From: Brevundimonas sp. UBA7506
GTDB taxonomy: Bacteria; Pseudomonadota; Alphaproteobacteria; Caulobacterales; Caulobacteraceae
NCBI RefSeq assembly: GCF_002479495.1
Contig: NZ_DLNQ01000010.1
Coordinates: 275,896 to 339,895 of the forward strand
Direction of reading: 5' to 3'
DNA: 64,000 nt
Made by a program: the position numbers and the translations under genes. Shown here in pieces: positions 16,788 through 25,949 of this stretch. Under the pieces are notes generated by a model that saw only the letters and a list, made by a program, of their open reading frames with translations, was not told where the DNA came from and searched no databases. The number at the start of each line of letters is the position of its first letter. Positions within the stretch are counted from its first letter, which is position 1.

Positions 16788-17852
16788 ATGAAGCGTCTGG
16801 TTCTGTCGATTCTTGTAATCCTCGGACTGCTGGCGGCGGGTGGAGCCGCAGCCTTCCGCTTCAGCCCCTGGCCCTCGGCGCTCCTGGTGCGCCAGGCTTT
16901 CGACAAGGATTCGGCTCGCACCAACGCCGCCCTGGCCGAACGGGTCCCGGCAGGGGTCCGCTCGCAGCTGGACCTGACCTATGATCCGGCGGACCGGAAC
17001 GGACGGCTGGACCTCTACCTCCCCCCGGCAGGCGCCGCGCCGGACGGCCCCTTGCCCGTCGTCGTCTGGGTCCACGGCGGGGGCTGGGTGTCGGGCGACA
17101 AGGGTCAGATCGGCAACTACCTGAAGATCCTGGCCGCGCGCGGCTTCGCCACGGTCAGCGTCGACTACACCATCGCCCCCGAAGCGCGTTACCCGACCCC
17201 GGTGCGTCAGGTGAACGCCGCCCTGGGCTGGCTGGACGCCAACGCCGAGACCCTGGGCATAGACCGCAACCGCATCTTCCTGGCCGGAGATTCCGCCGGG
17301 TCCCAGATCGCCGCCCAGGTCGCCAACCTGACCGTCGACCCGGCCTATGCTCGCCTGACAGGAATCAAGCCCAGCCTGACGCCGAAGCAGTTGCGCGGCG
17401 TCGTCCTGCATTGCGGGGCCTATGACGCGGCGCTCGTCGACATGGACGGGCCGATGGCCGGCTTCATCCGCACGGTGGTCTGGGCCTACCTGGGCCGTCG
17501 CGACTTTCAGGATGATCCGCGCGTCGGCGAGATGTCGGTCATCCGTCACCTCAGCCCCGCCTTTCCGCCCATCTTCATCTCGGGCGGCAACGCCGACCCC
17601 CTGACGCCCCAGTCATCGCGTCTGGCCGAAGTCGCCAGGGACAGGGGCGTGGCCGTCGACGCCCTCTTCTATCCCGCCGATCATCAACCCGCCCTGGCGC
17701 ACGAGTATCAGTTCAACCTCGACCTGGCCGACGCCCGCACCGCCCTGGACCGCAGCGCCGCCTTCCTCAACCGCCACGCCGTGCCCCTCAACCCAGCCCC
17801 CGCCGCGCCGGGTCAAAGGGCAGAACCTCCCGGATCGAGATCAGGGTCTTGA
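16788..17852 (+). CDS. Alpha/beta hydrolase (BD-FAE/esterase type)
   Basis: From ATG 16788, preceded by AAGGAG, 354 residues. It opens with a membrane anchor or uncleaved signal (LVLSILVILGLLAAGGAAAF). The oxyanion motif HGGGW (about residue 100), nucleophile motif GDSAG (Ser near 169), acid in NADPLTP (about 270) and His in ADHQPAL (about 300) give an esterase catalytic set of the hormone-sensitive-lipase/BD-FAE kind. The substrate is unknown. The last 65 bp overlap the 3' end of the convergent Lrp-type gene; the tail there (PAAPGQRAEPPGSRSGS) looks non-conserved and is probably an extension by read-through of the opposite gene's codons. Confidence 0.85.
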   Translation: MKRLVLSILVILGLLAAGGAAAFRFSPWPSALLVRQAFDKDSARTNAALAERVPAGVRSQLDLTYDPADRNGRLDLYLPPAGAAPDGPLPVVVWVHGGGWVSGDKGQIGNYLKILAARGFATVSVDYTIAPEARYPTPVRQVNAALGWLDANAETLGIDRNRIFLAGDSAGSQIAAQVANLTVDPAYARLTGIKPSLTPKQLRGVVLHCGAYDAALVDMDGPMAGFIRTVVWAYLGRRDFQDDPRVGEMSVIRHLSPAFPPIFISGGNADPLTPQSSRLAEVARDRGVAVDALFYPADHQPALAHEYQFNLDLADARTALDRSAAFLNRHAVPLNPAPAAPGQRAEPPGSRSGS

Positions 17853-18267
17853 AGGCCCGGACCCGGGCGTCGTCGTTCAGCACCTCACGGGTAAAGACCT
17901 CATAGGCCTCCATGGTCGGCACGCGGACATAGAGGACGAAGTCAGTCTCGCCGGTCACATACCAGGCGGCCTGGACCTCGGGTCGGGCGGTCAGGCTCTC
18001 GATCAGGGCGTCCAGCACCGCCGTCCCCTCGCGTTCCATCTCGACCAGGACGTGCATGGTCAGGGCGCGCTCCAGCCGGCCTTCGTCGATCACCGCCACG
18101 TCGGCGATGATGACGCCCTCCTCACGCAGACGGCGCAGGCGGCGCGACACCGCCGATTCCGACAGCCCCACCTTGTCCGCCAGCACCCGCGCGGGCTGCA
18201 GGTTGTCGCGCCGGACCAGGTCCAGCAGCTTTCGGTCGAAATCGTCGAGCGTGACGGTTTCGTGCAT
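17788..18267 (-). CDS. Lrp/AsnC-family transcriptional regulator
   Basis: A 159-residue regulator with an N-terminal winged helix-turn-helix (LDDFDRKLLDLVRRDNLQPARVLADKVGLSESAVSRRLRRLREEGVI, about 5-50) and a C-terminal RAM effector domain (about 70-150: LTMHVLVEMEREGTAVLDALIESLTARPEVQAAWYVTGETDFVLYVRV). Such proteins form octamers and sense amino acids. It is transcribed divergently from the EamA/RhtA-like exporter at 18355, with 87 bp between, a classic layout for a regulator controlling an amino-acid exporter. Confidence 0.93.
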   Translation of the reverse strand: MHETVTLDDFDRKLLDLVRRDNLQPARVLADKVGLSESAVSRRLRRLREEGVIIADVAVIDEGRLERALTMHVLVEMEREGTAVLDALIESLTARPEVQAAWYVTGETDFVLYVRVPTMEAYEVFTREVLNDDARVRAFKTLISIREVLPFDPARRGLG

Positions 18268-18354
18268 CTGTATTCATCCTGGCGCAGTTTTCTGGCATTC
18301 TATCAGCAGATTTCAGCGAGAAACACAGACGGCTTTTCATTAGGTTCCCGGCCG
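18268..18354. promoter_or_regulatory. Divergent promoter region, Lrp regulator and exporter
   Basis: An 87-bp AT-richer gap holding TTTCTGG-CATTCTA-TCAG and GCAGATTTCAGCGAGAAAC, loosely symmetric words of the sort bound by Lrp proteins. Both genes probably use overlapping promoters here. No exact boxes can be assigned. Confidence 0.4.
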
Positions 18355-19260
18355 ATGTCCTCCCTGAGCCTGCACCTGAATTCGCCGCGCCTTTCGGCCG
18401 CCCTGCCCTATCTCGCCTTGGTCGGCGGGATGGTGTCGCTGGCGGTCGGGACCTCCTTCGCCAAGGGCTTGTTTCCGCTCGTCGGCGCCGAGGGGACGGC
18501 GGCCCTGCGCGTCGGCCTGTCGGCCCTGGTCCTGGTGGCGATCTGGCGACCATGGCGGTTCCGCCTGACCCGCGCCGACGCCGGTCGAGTGCTGTTGTAC
18601 GGCCTGGTCCTGGGCCTGATGAACCTCAGCTTCTACATGGCGCTGCGCACCATTCCGCTTGGCTTGGCCATCGCCATTGAGTTCGCAGGCCCGCTGACCC
18701 TAGCCCTGATCCATTCGCGCAAGGTCGTGCATTTCCTGCTCGTCGGCCTGGCCGTCAGCGGTCTGGCCATGCTGCTGCCGATCTGGAGCGGGATCGAGGG
18801 GCTGGACCCGGTCGGGGTCGCCTACGCCGCCTTCGCCGGCCTGTGCTGGGCCCTCTACATCGTCTTCGGCAAGCGGCTGTCGCACATGCACGCCGGTCAG
18901 TCGGTGGCCCTCGGCATGAGCACCGCCGCCCTGGTCATCCTGCCCTTCGGCGCCTCTGCGGCGGGTCTGGCCCTGTTGGCGCCCGCGGTCCTGCTGATGG
19001 GTCTGGGCGTCGCCCTGGTGTCCAGCGCCCTGCCCTATTCGCTGGAGATGATCGCCCTGCGCCACATCCCCAAGCGCACCTTCGGCGTCCTGCTCAGCGT
19101 CGAACCGGCTATCGGCGCCATGGCGGGCATGGTGCTGCTGCATGAACAGCTCAGCTCTCTTCAGTGGCTGGCCATCGGCTGCATCGTGGCCGCCTCGATC
19201 GGCGCTGTCCTGACCGCTCCAAGGGGCCAGGCTCCGGCCGAGCCCGGCGCGCCCGCCTGA
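18355..19260 (+). CDS. EamA/DMT-family exporter (RhtA-like)
   Basis: From ATG 18355, 301 residues with ten hydrophobic segments in two EamA halves. Sequence such as LSFYMALRTIPLGLAIAIEFAGPLTLAL (about 82-109) and LPYSLEMIALRHIPKRTFGVLLSVEPAIGAMAGMVLLHEQLSSLQWLAIGCIVAASIGA (about 224-283) closely follows RhtA, the threonine/homoserine exporter. It should export amino acids from the inner membrane by proton exchange. The substrate is inferred from similarity and from the divergent Lrp-type regulator. The frame is open far upstream, but the earlier region would overlap the divergent regulator, so 18355 is preferred. Confidence 0.88.
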   Translation: MSSLSLHLNSPRLSAALPYLALVGGMVSLAVGTSFAKGLFPLVGAEGTAALRVGLSALVLVAIWRPWRFRLTRADAGRVLLYGLVLGLMNLSFYMALRTIPLGLAIAIEFAGPLTLALIHSRKVVHFLLVGLAVSGLAMLLPIWSGIEGLDPVGVAYAAFAGLCWALYIVFGKRLSHMHAGQSVALGMSTAALVILPFGASAAGLALLAPAVLLMGLGVALVSSALPYSLEMIALRHIPKRTFGVLLSVEPAIGAMAGMVLLHEQLSSLQWLAIGCIVAASIGAVLTAPRGQAPAEPGAPA

Positions 19261-19273
19261 CGCGCCGACGCCC

Positions 19274-19387
19274 ATGAAAGCCCTGCTCGCCTGCCTGCGC
19301 ACGCCGGTCGGCAACATCGCCGTCGGCTTGATCTTCGGCCTGGTCCTCGCCGTCGTGATGCGGCTGGCGATCCAGCGCGTTTTCTAA
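19274..19387 (+). CDS. 37-aa single-TM small protein
   Basis: ATG 19274 to TAA 19387 encodes 37 residues: MKALLACLRTPVGNIAVG at the N-terminus, then LIFGLVLAVVMRLAIQRVF. One transmembrane helix (about 15-30) is flanked by basic residues. It follows the exporter stop by 13 bp and is probably in the same transcript. Small size and coupling suggest an accessory subunit, but no family is recognised. Confidence 0.55.
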   Translation: MKALLACLRTPVGNIAVGLIFGLVLAVVMRLAIQRVF

Positions 19388-19391
19388 GGCA

Positions 19392-20885
19392 TCAGAACTC
19401 CGTCCAGGCCTCGGACAGGCCGCCGTTGGCCACGGCGCGCAGCCGCGTCCGCTGGCTGTCCAGCGCGGGTGCAGGTCCGGACTGAAGACGAGGCGCAGCC
19501 GCCAGTTCGCGCACGACGCCGCCGTTTTCCTGCCCTGTGCGGAAGCGCCCGACCAGCCGCGCCAGACCCTCCGCCTCGGTCTTGAGGCTGAGCGCGGCCG
19601 CCGTGCTCTGCTCGACCATGGCCGCGTTCTGCTGGGTGACCTGATCCATCTGGTTCACCGCCGCATTGACCTGACTGAGGCCCGACGACTGCTCCTGGGA
19701 CGAGGCCGCGATCTCGGCCACCAGGGCGTCCATCTCGCCCACCTTGCCGGCGATGGCGTCCAGCGAGGCCCCTGCTTCGCCGACCAGTTTCACGCCTTGC
19801 GCCACCTCCACGGCCGAGGCCGAGATCAGGGTCTTGATCTCCTTGGCCGCTTCCGCCGAGCGCTGGGCCAGGGCCCTCACCTCCGAGGCCACCACGGCGA
19901 AGCCGCGGCCGCTGTCGCCCGCCCGCGCCGCCTCGACCCCCGCATTCAGGGCCAGAAGATTGGTCTGGAAGGCGATCTCGTCGATCACGCCGATGATGTC
20001 GCTGATCTGGTCCGAGCTCTTGCGGATGCCGTCCATGGCGGCGACCGCCTCGCGCACCACCGCGCCCGAGCGGTCGGCCTGTCCGCGCGCCTCGCCCGCC
20101 ACGGCGGCGGCCTGACGCGCGCCCTCGGCGCTGCGCTTCACCGTGGCGGTGATTTCGTCGAGGGCGGCGGCGGTCTCTTCCAGCGAAGCGGCCTGCTGTT
20201 CGGTGCGCCGCGACAGGTCGTCCGAGGCGCTGGAGATTTCATCCGAGCCGCCGCGCAGACCCGCCACCGATTGCAGCACCTGGGCCAGGGTCTGCCCCAG
20301 GCATTCGACGGCGTTGTTGAAATCATTCTTCACCTGGCCGTGGGCGCCGCTCATCTCCCGCTCGATGCGCGCCGTCAGGTCGCCGTCCGACAGACGCGCC
20401 AGACTGCCGGCCAGGGCCTCGACCAGGGCGTTCTGGGCCGCCTCGGCGCTCAGCCGTTCGGCTTCGCGGCGGGCGAACTCCTGTTCGGCCTCGGTGATGT
20501 CGACCGCCAGCTTGATGACCTTGGCCGGGCGGCCGTCCGGCCCCATGACCGGGTTGTAGCTGGCCTGCAGCCAGACCTCGCGCCCGCCCTTGGCCAGACG
20601 CCGGAACTTCGTCGCCACGAACCGTCCGGCGTTCAGGTCGCGCCAGAAGGCGGCGTAGGCGGGGTCAGCCGCCTCCGTCGGATCCATGAAGGTGCGGTGA
20701 TGCTGACCCCGGATCTCGTCCAGGCTGTAGCCCATCGTCGTCAGCAGGTTGTCGTTGGCGTCCAGGATGCGGCCGTCCAGATCGAACTCGATCACCGCCT
20801 GGGATCGGCCGATCGCGGCCATCTTGCTGTCGAGGTCATGGAGCTTCTGCTCCACGTCACGCTTCTCACGACCCTTGCCGAACAT
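19392..20885 (-). CDS. Soluble PAS-containing methyl-accepting chemotaxis protein
   Basis: From ATG 20885, preceded by AGGGAG, 497 residues with no transmembrane segment. A PAS domain (about 20-140; [39 protein letters not shown]) is followed by a short HAMP-like linker ([20 protein letters not shown], about 180-200) and the signalling domain. The highly conserved hairpin tip is [48 protein letters not shown]. The C-terminal pentapeptide for CheR tethering is not evident. It probably senses a cytoplasmic or redox cue and feeds CheA. An upstream ATG adds 13 residues but has no better ribosome site. Confidence 0.92.
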   Translation of the reverse strand: MFGKGREKRDVEQKLHDLDSKMAAIGRSQAVIEFDLDGRILDANDNLLTTMGYSLDEIRGQHHRTFMDPTEAADPAYAAFWRDLNAGRFVATKFRRLAKGGREVWLQASYNPVMGPDGRPAKVIKLAVDITEAEQEFARREAERLSAEAAQNALVEALAGSLARLSDGDLTARIEREMSGAHGQVKNDFNNAVECLGQTLAQVLQSVAGLRGGSDEISSASDDLSRRTEQQAASLEETAAALDEITATVKRSAEGARQAAAVAGEARGQADRSGAVVREAVAAMDGIRKSSDQISDIIGVIDEIAFQTNLLALNAGVEAARAGDSGRGFAVVASEVRALAQRSAEAAKEIKTLISASAVEVAQGVKLVGEAGASLDAIAGKVGEMDALVAEIAASSQEQSSGLSQVNAAVNQMDQVTQQNAAMVEQSTAAALSLKTEAEGLARLVGRFRTGQENGGVVRELAAAPRLQSGPAPALDSQRTRLRAVANGGLSEAWTEF

Positions 20886-20996
20886 CCAGCCCGCTCCCTG
20901 GCGATGACTTGCTGATGACGCCACTGATCGTGAAATGTAAATTCTGAAACCTTAGTTTTCCTGCGGCCCAGCATAAGGGCATTCCCGTAGGCCGGC

Positions 20997-21012
20997 TTCA
21001 CCGCTCGTTAAC
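20997..21012 (+). promoter_or_regulatory. CtrA-like box upstream of fliI
   Basis: TTCA-N7-TTAAC, one mismatch from the CtrA consensus TTAA-N7-TTAAC, ending 75 bp before the fliI start. Position and orientation suit CtrA activation of an early flagellar operon. Confidence 0.5.
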
Positions 21013-21086
21013 CACGATGGCCCATTCGTTAATGGGTAAGGCACGGCGTTCGGATCGACCCGATCGCAGCCTGAGGGGCCCCGTGT

Positions 21087-22430
21087 TTGCGCAATCTCGT
21101 CGCCGCCGTTGAAGCGATCGACCCGCTGGTCGTCACCGGCAAGGTGGCGGGCGTCAGCGGCCTGCTGATCGAATCCCGGGGCGGCCTGTCGCGTCTGGCC
21201 GTCGGCGCCCGGGCCGAGATCGAGCGGCGCGGCCAAGCCCCCCTGCCCGCCGAGGTCGTCGGCTTCCGCGACGCCAAGGCCCTGCTGATGCCCTTCGGCC
21301 CGGTCGAGGGCGTGGCCCCCGGCGCCGACATCCGCATCATCGACACCGCCGCCAGCGTGCGCCCCACCACCGCCTGGCTGGGCCGCATCATCGACGCCTT
21401 CGGCCAGCCCATCGACGGCCTCGGCCCCCTGCCGCAAGGACCTGCGCCCTATCCCCTGCGCGCCTCGCCGCCGCCGGCCCATTCGCGCGGCCGGGTCGGC
21501 GAGCGGCTGGACCTGGGCGTGCGCTCGATGGACGTCTTCACCACCACCTGCCGGGGTCAGCGCCTCGGCATCTTCGCCGGTTCGGGCGTGGGCAAGTCGG
21601 TGCTGCTGTCCATGCTGGCCAAGCAGGCCACCTGCGACGTGGTGGTCGTCGGCCTGATCGGCGAGCGGGGCCGCGAGGTCCGCGAATTCATCGAGGAGAC
21701 CCTGGGCGAGGAGGGCCTGCGCCGCGCCGTGGTCGTGGTCGCCACCTCGGACGAACCGGCGCTGAAACGGCGCCAGTCGGCCTATATGACGCTCGCCGTC
21801 TCCGAATACTTCCGCGATCAGGGGCTGGAAGTCCTGTGCCTGATGGACTCGGTCACCCGCTTCGCCATGGCCCAGCGCGAGATCGGTCTGGCCGCGGGCG
21901 AGCCGCCGACCACCAAGGGCTATACGCCCACCGTCTTCACCGAACTGCCCAAGCTGCTGGAGCGCGCCGGCCCCGGCCCGATCCGCCCCGACGGCACCGA
22001 GGCCGGGCCGATCACCGCCCTGTTCACCGTCCTGGTGGACGGCGGCGACCATGACGAGCCCATCGCCGACGCCGTGCGCGGTATCCTCGACGGCCACATC
22101 GTCATGGACCGCAAGATCGCCGAGCGCGGCCGCTTCCCCGCCATCGATGTGCTGAAGTCGGTCAGCCGGACCCTGCCCGGCTGTCAGACCCCGCCCGAGC
22201 GCGAACTGAACCGCCGCGCCCGCCAGTGCCTGTCGGCCTATGCCAATATGGAAGAGCTGATCAAGATCGGCGCCTATCGCAGCGGGGCCGACCCCATCGT
22301 CGACCGCGCCATCGCCCTGAACCCGGCGCTCGAGGACTTCCTGGGCCAGGACAAGGACGACCACACCAGTCTGGACGAGAGCTTCGTGCGGCTGGAGGCC
22401 ATCCTCAACCAGGGCATGGTCGCCCCCTAG
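21087..22430 (+). CDS. fliI: Flagellum-specific ATPase FliI
   Basis: ATPase that powers the flagellar type III export apparatus, 447 residues. An N-terminal barrel (about 1-100) precedes the catalytic domain with Walker [15 protein letters not shown] (about 161-174), the [31 protein letters not shown] stretch (about 252-282) and a Walker B-type [24 protein letters not shown]. The start is a TTG at 21087 after GAGGGG; the N-terminus [14 protein letters not shown] matches FliI proteins of Caulobacter well, and no in-frame ATG fits better. It is followed by fliJ after 56 bp. A CtrA-like box lies upstream. Confidence 0.95.
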   Translation: MRNLVAAVEAIDPLVVTGKVAGVSGLLIESRGGLSRLAVGARAEIERRGQAPLPAEVVGFRDAKALLMPFGPVEGVAPGADIRIIDTAASVRPTTAWLGRIIDAFGQPIDGLGPLPQGPAPYPLRASPPPAHSRGRVGERLDLGVRSMDVFTTTCRGQRLGIFAGSGVGKSVLLSMLAKQATCDVVVVGLIGERGREVREFIEETLGEEGLRRAVVVVATSDEPALKRRQSAYMTLAVSEYFRDQGLEVLCLMDSVTRFAMAQREIGLAAGEPPTTKGYTPTVFTELPKLLERAGPGPIRPDGTEAGPITALFTVLVDGGDHDEPIADAVRGILDGHIVMDRKIAERGRFPAIDVLKSVSRTLPGCQTPPERELNRRARQCLSAYANMEELIKIGAYRSGADPIVDRAIALNPALEDFLGQDKDDHTSLDESFVRLEAILNQGMVAP

Positions 22431-22486
22431 GGCCTTCGCCGACCGTCGTTCCAAAGTATTAACCCCCGCAACCGCATCGTGACGCC

Positions 22487-22900
22487 ATGACCGCCTGGGC
22501 CCAATCCCTGATCCGCATCTCCAACTACGAGGTCGAGACGCTGCAGAAGCGTCTGGCCGAGGTCGCGGCTCGCAAGGCCGAGGCCGAGATGCGCGTCGCC
22601 GTCCTCGACGCCGAGGTCGAGATCGAGCGCCAGAACGCCCGCCTGGACCCGTCGTCGGGCATGATGCTGCAAGCCTACCTCAAGGGCTGGGCGCTGAAAC
22701 GCGCCGACGCCGAGGGCTTGGTGGCCGCCGTTTCCGCCGAGGAGGAAGGCGCCCGCGACGCTCTGACCAGCGCCTTCGAGGAGCTGAAGAAGTTCGAGCA
22801 CGTCGCCGAGACGACCCGGCTGAACAAGCTGATCGCCGCCGCCAAGCGTGAAACCGCCGCCTTCGACGAAATGGGTCTGCGCCGTCGTGCCGAGGGCTGA
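22487..22900 (+). CDS. fliJ: Flagellar export chaperone/adaptor FliJ
   Basis: A 137-residue, almost wholly coiled-coil protein (ISNYEVETLQKRLAEVAARKAEAEMRVAVLDAEVEIERQNARL), the size and heptad pattern of FliJ. FliJ couples FliI ATPase to the export gate and recycles chaperones. Identification rests on coiled-coil character plus its position directly behind fliI. The GH10 xylanase gene begins 6 bp after its stop, so it may be co-transcribed with it. Confidence 0.9.
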   Translation: MTAWAQSLIRISNYEVETLQKRLAEVAARKAEAEMRVAVLDAEVEIERQNARLDPSSGMMLQAYLKGWALKRADAEGLVAAVSAEEEGARDALTSAFEELKKFEHVAETTRLNKLIAAAKRETAAFDEMGLRRRAEG

Positions 22901-22906
22901 CGCCCG

Positions 22907-23959
22907 ATGATCAATCGCCGCGCCGTCCTCGCGACGCCGCTCGCCCTGGCCGCCTGCGGCTCGGCCGAACCGCCGGCGCCGCCGCTGACCATCGCCCCGC
23001 TCAAGGCGACCGCCCCCTTCCCCGTCGGCCTCAGCGCTATGACGGGTCAGTTCGACGACCCGCAATGGGTCGATCTGGTCCGCACCCACTTCAATCAGCT
23101 GACCCCAGAGTGGGAGATGAAGATGGAGCGGATCCTGTCGCCGACCGGCGGCTATGACTTCTCGGCCGCCGACCGCATCGCCGCCTTCGCCCGCGACCAT
23201 GGCCTGCGTCTCTATGGCACCACCCTGATCTGGTACGCTCAGGATCACCCGCATTTCCACGACCTGGATCAGACCCGGTTCGAGGCCGACTACGACCGCT
23301 GGATCGCCACCGTCGCCGGACGCTATCGCGGCCAGGCCGTCGGCTGGGACGTGGTCAACGAGCCGGTGGCCGAGAACGGCGACGGCCTGCGCGACTGTCT
23401 GTGGAGCCAGCGCCTGGGCCAGGACGGCTATATGATCCGCGCCTTCGAGCAGGCGAAGCTGGCCGCGCCCGACGCCGTCCTGTTCATCAACGACTACAAC
23501 CTCGAGAACAATCCGAGGAAGGGCGCGACCTTCCTGCGCACCGTCGAGCGCCTGCTGAAGGCCGGGGCGCCGATCGGCGGTCTGGGCACCCAGTCGCACC
23601 TCGACATCGAGATCCCCGCCGGTCAGATCACGTCCTTCATGCGCGAGCTGGCCGCCTTCGACCTGCCCATTCATGTCTCCGAGCTGGACGCCTCGCTGCG
23701 GGCCGACCGCCGCCTGGACACCCGTTCGCGCGATGAGAAGCTGGCCCAGCAGAAGGCCCGCGTGGTCGAACTGGCCGAGGCCTTCATGGCCCTGCCGCCC
23801 GCCCAACGCTTCGCCTTCACCGCCTGGGGCCTGCGCGACACCGACAGCTGGCTGCGACGCCCGCCCGAGGACGACGGGCGCGACCAGCCCCTGCTGTTCG
23901 ACGCCCTGGGCCGGCCCAAGCCCCTGGCGGCGGCGGTCGAGGCGGCGTTCAAAACCTGA
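22907..23959 (+). CDS. GH10 endo-1,4-beta-xylanase, lipoprotein
   Basis: A 350-residue glycoside hydrolase family 10 enzyme that hydrolyses internal xylan bonds with retention. The acid/base Glu lies in WDVVNEPV (Glu152) and the nucleophile in HVSELD (Glu259). Other GH10 marks are FNQLTPEWEMKME (about 62-74), LIWYAQDHP and a C-terminal FTAWGLRDTDSWLR. The N-terminus INRRAVLATPLALAAC is a short signal with a Cys at 17, so it is probably a lipoprotein (RR suggests Tat). Its placement 6 bp after fliJ is unusual for a carbohydrate enzyme. No other xylan genes are nearby. Confidence 0.92.
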   Translation: MINRRAVLATPLALAACGSAEPPAPPLTIAPLKATAPFPVGLSAMTGQFDDPQWVDLVRTHFNQLTPEWEMKMERILSPTGGYDFSAADRIAAFARDHGLRLYGTTLIWYAQDHPHFHDLDQTRFEADYDRWIATVAGRYRGQAVGWDVVNEPVAENGDGLRDCLWSQRLGQDGYMIRAFEQAKLAAPDAVLFINDYNLENNPRKGATFLRTVERLLKAGAPIGGLGTQSHLDIEIPAGQITSFMRELAAFDLPIHVSELDASLRADRRLDTRSRDEKLAQQKARVVELAEAFMALPPAQRFAFTAWGLRDTDSWLRRPPEDDGRDQPLLFDALGRPKPLAAAVEAAFKT

Positions 23960-23963
23960 CCTT

Positions 23964-24139
23964 GATCCTCCCCTGCGAAGCGGGGGAGGGGGACCATGCG
24001 AAGCATGGTGGAGGGGGCGAGATCACGCGCAATGGGCCAAGCCAAGACGACTGGCGGATTCCGAACGCTTGAGCGCCAGCTTGAAGCCGCCCCCTCCACC
24101 GCTCCGCGGTCCCCCTCCCCCGTTGCACGGGGGAGGACC
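23964..24139. repeat. Family A repeat, two inverted arms (A4)
   Basis: Left arm gatcctcccctgcgaagcgg with catgcgaagcatg hairpin; right arm gccccctccaccgctccg ending cacgggggaggacc. About 60 bp of unique sequence lies between the arms. It follows the xylanase stop by 4 bp. Confidence 0.85.
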
Positions 24140-24183
24140 GACAGGTTTACCGGAAGGCAACGCCGACCTGATCTAACGGCGTC

Positions 24184-24861
24184 ATGAAGCTGATCCACGC
24201 CCTTCAGGATAACGCCGACCCCAACTCGCTGGTGTCCCGTTTCCGCCGCGCCCGCGCCAGGCGCGTCACCGCCCTGATCGAGGCCATCCACGCCGAGACG
24301 GGCGCGGTGCGGATCATCGATCTGGGCGGCGAGCCGGAATACTGGAACCTGTTCCCGCGCGACTTCCTCGACGCGATGAAGGTCCGCATCACCCTGGTGA
24401 ACCCCGGCGGCTTCGAGGCCGTGGACCAGACCCTGTTCGACAATGTCGACGGCGACGCCTGCTCCCTGCCCCAGTATGCGGACAACAGCTTCGACCTGGT
24501 CCACTCGAACTCGGTCGTCGAGCACGTCGGCGACTGGGTGCGGATGGAGGCCTTCGCCGCCGAGGCCCGCCGCCTGGCCCCGCGCTACTACGTCCAGACC
24601 CCCTATTTCTGGTTCCCGATCGAGCCCCACTTCTCGGCGCCCTTCTTCCATTGGCGCAGCGAGCAGAGCCGGGCGCGCGCCCTGATGCGCAAGGCCCACG
24701 GCTTCTCGCAGAAGGCCCCCGACGTCGGTGCCGCCATGCGCGACGTCCAGCACGCCCGCCTGCTGGACAAGACCCAGTTCCGCTTCCTGCTGCCCGACGC
24801 CGAACACCACGACGAGGTGGTGCTGGGCCTGACCAAGTCGCTGATCGCGGTGCGAGGCTGA
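24184..24861 (+). CDS. SAM-dependent methyltransferase
   Basis: A 225-residue class I methyltransferase. Motif I is IIDLGGEPEYW (about residues 44-54), and motif II/III lies around DGDACSLPQYADNSFDLVHSNSVVEHVGDW (about 90-119), the usual type 11 pattern. The later PYFWFPIEPHFSAPFFHW segment (about 142-159) resembles methyltransferases acting on sugars or lipids. The substrate cannot be identified. No signal peptide. It is followed by a family C repeat and lies convergent to ctrA. Confidence 0.85.
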   Translation: MKLIHALQDNADPNSLVSRFRRARARRVTALIEAIHAETGAVRIIDLGGEPEYWNLFPRDFLDAMKVRITLVNPGGFEAVDQTLFDNVDGDACSLPQYADNSFDLVHSNSVVEHVGDWVRMEAFAAEARRLAPRYYVQTPYFWFPIEPHFSAPFFHWRSEQSRARALMRKAHGFSQKAPDVGAAMRDVQHARLLDKTQFRFLLPDAEHHDEVVLGLTKSLIAVRG

Positions 24862-24864
24862 TCT

Positions 24865-25034
24865 TCCTTCTCCCCTTGTGGGAGAAGGTGGCAGGCGGAG
24901 CCTGACGGATGAGGGGTGTGAGCGACGCTCTTGGGTGATCGGGCAGGCGTCATCGCTTTTCATTGCCTAGTCAGGCGCCTACACCCCTCATCCGAGCGCC
25001 TCCGGCGCCCACCTTCTCCCTCAAGGGGAGAAGG
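24865..25034. repeat. Family C inverted-pair repeat (C1)
   Basis: Left arm ccttctccccttgtgggag with ggtggcaggcggagcctgac and gatgaggggtg; right arm cacccctcatccgagcg, a cgcctccggcg hairpin, then ccaccttctccctcaagggg. The arms are inverted and share the ggtgg.../gatgagggg core. Confidence 0.85.
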
Positions 25035-25046
25035 GCCCAGAACAGC

Positions 25047-25074
25047 AAAACGCCCGCCGGTTTCCCGGCGGGCG
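25047..25074 (-). terminator. Rho-independent terminator of ctrA
   Basis: Stem cgcccgccgg (25051-25060) with ccggcgggcg (25065-25074) and loop tttc. On the minus strand it is followed by TTTTGCTGTT (plus-strand aaaa 25047-25050). It lies about 40 bp after the ctrA stop. Confidence 0.9.
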
Positions 25075-25113
25075 CTTCAATCTTCGGACCTGAGTGGAGG
25101 CTCAGGGCGTCAT

Positions 25114-25815
25114 TCAGGCGGCGACGTTGATCGCGCCTTCCGACGGGTCGCGCAGGACGTAGCCGCGGCCCCAGACGGTTTCGATGTAGTGCTTGCCGCC
25201 GGCGGCCGTCGCCAGCTTCTTGCGCAGCTTGCAAATGAAGACGTCGATGATCTTCAGCTCGGGCTCGTCCATGCCGCCGTACAGGTGGTTCAGGAACATT
25301 TCCTTGGTCAGGGTGGTGCCCTTGCGCAGCGAGAGCAGCTCCAGCATCTGGTATTCCTTACCGGTCAGATGCACGCGATGACCGTCAACCTCGACCGTCT
25401 TGGCGTCCAGGTTCACGGCGATCTCGCCGGTGTGGATGATGGCCTGGGCGTGACCCTTGGAGCGACGGACCACGGCGTGGGTGCGCGCGATCAGCTCGTC
25501 CTTGTGGAAGGGCTTGGTCAGGTAGTCGTCGGCGCCGCCGCCGAAGGTCTTGACCTTGGTCTCGATCTCGTGGCTGCCCGAGAGGATCATGACCGGCGTA
25601 TTGATCTTGCCGACGCGCAGCTGACGCAGAACCTCAAGGCCGCTCATGTCGGGCAGGTTCAGGTCCAGCAAAATGAGGTCGTAGTCATAGATCTTGCCCA
25701 GATCGATGCCTTCTTCACCCAGGTCGGTCGTATAGACATTAAAGCCTTCCGACTTGAGCATCAGTTCGATGCTCTGGGCCGTGGCGTGATCGTCTTCAAT
25801 CAGCAGGACGCGCAT
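25114..25815 (-). CDS. ctrA: Cell-cycle master response regulator CtrA
   Basis: A 233-residue OmpR-type response regulator. The receiver (1-120) has the acidic pair at DD8-9 region, phosphoacceptor Asp51 in [11 protein letters not shown] and Lys in TKPFHKDEL. The winged helix (about 130-225) carries the CtrA-specific [20 protein letters not shown] and [28 protein letters not shown], essentially identical to Caulobacter CtrA. The C-terminus ends in two alanines, as in the ClpXP-degraded Caulobacter protein. CtrA silences the replication origin and activates flagellar, pilus and division genes by binding TTAA-N7-TTAAC. Its cognate kinase CckA is encoded 3.3 kb upstream on the same strand, and the divergent neighbour is a DnaA-domain-IV-like gene. 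Confidence 0.98.
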   Translation of the reverse strand: MRVLLIEDDHATAQSIELMLKSEGFNVYTTDLGEEGIDLGKIYDYDLILLDLNLPDMSGLEVLRQLRVGKINTPVMILSGSHEIETKVKTFGGGADDYLTKPFHKDELIARTHAVVRRSKGHAQAIIHTGEIAVNLDAKTVEVDGHRVHLTGKEYQMLELLSLRKGTTLTKEMFLNHLYGGMDEPELKIIDVFICKLRKKLATAAGGKHYIETVWGRGYVLRDPSEGAINVAA

Positions 25816-25884
25816 TCATGCCCCTCCAGGCAAAGCTTTGGCTCGGCCGCCAAGGGAGCGACAGCCGGGTAACCTTGTTCCAAC

Positions 25885-25921
25885 GTTAACGGGTCAAAAC
25901 CTTAAGAAGGGTTAACGGGTC
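25885..25921. promoter_or_regulatory. TTAAC repeats in the ctrA promoter region
   Basis: The 11-mer gttaacgggtc occurs twice (25885-25895 and 25911-25921) with a TTAA at 25902-25905 between. Further TTAA words are at 25984 and 25992. Spacings are N6 or N4, so these are CtrA half-sites and not full N7 boxes. They lie 70-180 bp before the ctrA start, where autoregulation would be expected. Confidence 0.5.
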
Positions 25922-25949
25922 CCGATATGAAACGCCTAAGGTGATTTGC

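Noticed and set aside
20952..22454. A 500-residue minus-strand frame over fliI
   Set aside because: Low-complexity His/Gly/Gln-rich shadow of fliI, which has clear Walker motifs on the plus strand.
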